The notes under the pieces were generated by a model. The model was not told where the DNA came from. It was given only the letters and a program-made list of their open reading frames with translations, and made no database searches. Position numbers and translations under genes: made by a program. Below are positions 5,216-5,874 of a stretch of 5,874 bases of DNA, piece after piece (position 1 is the stretch's first letter; each line of letters starts with the position of its first letter). The stretch is from positions 1 to 5,874 of the forward strand of contig JALVXE010000216.1 in NCBI GenBank assembly GCA_027038385.1, written 5' to 3'. Source of the DNA: Thermotogaceae bacterium. GTDB lineage: Bacteria; Thermotogota; Thermotogae; Thermotogales; Thermotogaceae.

Positions 5216-5231
5216 TGACTATAAATAGGGG
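5216..5231 (+). promoter_or_regulatory. NrdR-like box 2
   Basis: TGACTATAAATAGGGG matches the NrdR consensus at 11 of 16 positions and begins 30 bp after box 1. Known boxes come in pairs about three helical turns apart. It overlaps the ribosome binding site region of the downstream gene. Confidence 0.5.
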
Positions 5232-5237
5232 GGTGAT
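5228..5237 (+). promoter_or_regulatory. Ribosome binding site fixing a GTG start
   Basis: GGGGGGTGAT is a strong Shine-Dalgarno variant (G-U at one position of GGAGGTGAT). The G-run ends 8 bases before GTG 5242 and selects that codon as the reductase start. Confidence 0.75.
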
Positions 5238-5241
5238 TTTC

Positions 5242-5874
5242 GTGCAAAGAATTCTGTTTTCGCTCGCAAAGCCGTTTGAAAAGTTGAAGGAGCTCGCGTA
5301 TTCGAGGATATACGATGGAAACACCCAGGAAAGATACCCTCACGTTAAAAGACTCCTTCTTGAGAGGTACTTTTTCAAAATTCCGGAGGAGATAATAGCC
5401 GAGATCCCCAGTGACACCTACGAAAATCACAAGTTGAAGACGGAGTGGAAGGAAGACCCATCGTCCGGTTTGAAGTTCGAGGTCTACCAGTACGACACGG
5501 AGGAAGGGGAAGAGATATTCACGGAAACCTTCAAAGCTCTGGCCAGGAGAACGGCTAAGAGGATAGCCTCTGGGATACTGAACGTGGAGTCACTCGTTTA
5601 CGAAGGATCGCCTGATGACTACGAGCTAACGAGATTTGTGGAGAGCGCCTCTGATGAAGAAAAGCTCGAACTTTTGAACGAAGTCAGTAGGATGTTTGAG
5701 TTCGCGATATACCACAAAATATGGCTTCCCTCATCCCCTTTTATGATGAATGCAGCCCGTGGTGCGATGGATGATCCTGAGCTTCTCAAGATAGTTTACA
5801 AGGATTATGAGGACATGACTCTGGACGATTACGAAATCCTGTCAAAGCTAAGAGATCCTGCTTATGGATCGTGT
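5242..5874 (+). CDS. Ribonucleotide reductase catalytic subunit, probably class II (B12-dependent), N-terminal part
   Basis: The visible 211 codons run off the window. Ribonucleotide reductase makes deoxyribonucleotides from ribonucleotides in the cytoplasm. Landmarks: HVKRLLLERYFFKIPEE (34-50); ETFKALARRTAKRIASGIL (95-113), like the T. maritima class II stretch WEDVARRVARVVA; FEFAIYHKIWLPSSPFMMNAARG (153-175), like ARLFIPNSPTLFNAG; DMTLDDYEILSKL (195-207), like MTLEDYEEI; and a final GSC, where the Cys is expected to be the first of the redox-active pair in the active site. No ATP-cone is seen at the N-terminus. The catalytic radical Cys and the B12 or metal region lie beyond the window, so class is inferred from resemblance. 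The start is GTG with a strong site. It is transcribed away from the polyamine operon, and paired NrdR-like boxes upstream support the call. Confidence 0.76.
   Translation, partial: MQRILFSLAKPFEKLKELAYSRIYDGNTQERYPHVKRLLLERYFFKIPEEIIAEIPSDTYENHKLKTEWKEDPSSGLKFEVYQYDTEEGEEIFTETFKALARRTAKRIASGILNVESLVYEGSPDDYELTRFVESASDEEKLELLNEVSRMFEFAIYHKIWLPSSPFMMNAARGAMDDPELLKIVYKDYEDMTLDDYEILSKLRDPAYGSC

Larger units (their letters stand above)
4939..5241. other. Divergent intergenic regulatory region, AT-rich
   Basis: This 303-bp gap separates the start of the polyamine operon from the start of the reductase gene. It holds two copies of a 20-bp site, two possible minus-strand promoters, a terminator-like hairpin, a plus-strand promoter and two NrdR-like boxes, each listed separately. 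The stretch 5050-5160 is very AT-rich. No credible coding frame, tRNA or cobalamin riboswitch was seen in it. Confidence 0.85.

Noticed and set aside
4939..5241. Cobalamin riboswitch controlling a B12-dependent reductase
   Set aside because: No B12-box-like sequence or GC-rich multi-stem structure is visible in this AT-rich stretch. A B12-dependent enzyme does not itself require such control.
5110..5430. 106-codon minus-strand open frame overlapping the reductase start
   Set aside because: It is antisense to the strongly supported reductase N-terminus, reads through AT-rich promoter DNA and has no domain signal.
1..5874. CRISPR array, insertion sequence, tRNA or phage material
   Set aside because: No repeat-spacer pattern, transposase motifs, terminal inverted repeats or cloverleaf were seen. 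Genes are densely packed housekeeping genes with uniform codon use.

Overview
The window reads as chromosomal DNA from a member of the Thermotogota (a Thermotoga-like, probably thermophilic, fermentative bacterium). The best evidence is protein similarity judged from memory: the acetate kinase, the S-adenosylmethionine decarboxylase (SpeD) and the spermidine synthase (SpeE) resemble the Thermotoga maritima proteins almost motif for motif, and the regulator-speD-speE order matches what I recall there. Codon use rich in ATA, AGG and GAG fits. I cannot name the genus.

Layout, left to right. (1) + strand: the 3' part of ackA (acetate kinase, cut by the window edge), a GC-rich hairpin with almost no U-tract, then a tiny two-helix membrane protein whose tail overlaps the next gene by 18 bp. 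(2) - strand pair: a DUF4213/DUF364 protein (2984 to 2232) followed 4 bp later by a Cof-type HAD phosphatase starting on TTG. (3) - strand polyamine operon: XRE-cupin regulator, speD, speE, closed by a clear intrinsic terminator at 3031-3060. (4) A 303-bp AT-rich divergent intergenic region (4939-5241). (5) + strand: the first 211 codons of a ribonucleotide reductase, most like the adenosylcobalamin-dependent class II type.

The genes are housekeeping; the most interesting content is the divergent regulatory region. Two copies of a 20-bp palindrome-like site (TTGT-N4-TATA-N4-ACAA) lie exactly 84 bp apart upstream of the XRE-cupin gene. The gene-proximal copy has a likely -10 element at its centre. 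A terminator-like hairpin on the same strand lies between the copies. This suggests an autoregulated polyamine operon, perhaps with DNA looping or attenuation. On the other side, two imperfect NrdR-like boxes 30 bp apart overlap the predicted promoter and ribosome binding site of the reductase gene, which independently supports the reductase call.

Inferred biology: SpeD makes decarboxylated AdoMet, SpeE transfers its aminopropyl group to a diamine or agmatine, and the cupin regulator probably senses a polyamine or related metabolite and tunes the operon. No wholly new system is evident, but the operator architecture, the probable leaderless regulator start, the small membrane gene behind ackA and the coupled DUF364-HAD pair deserve checking.
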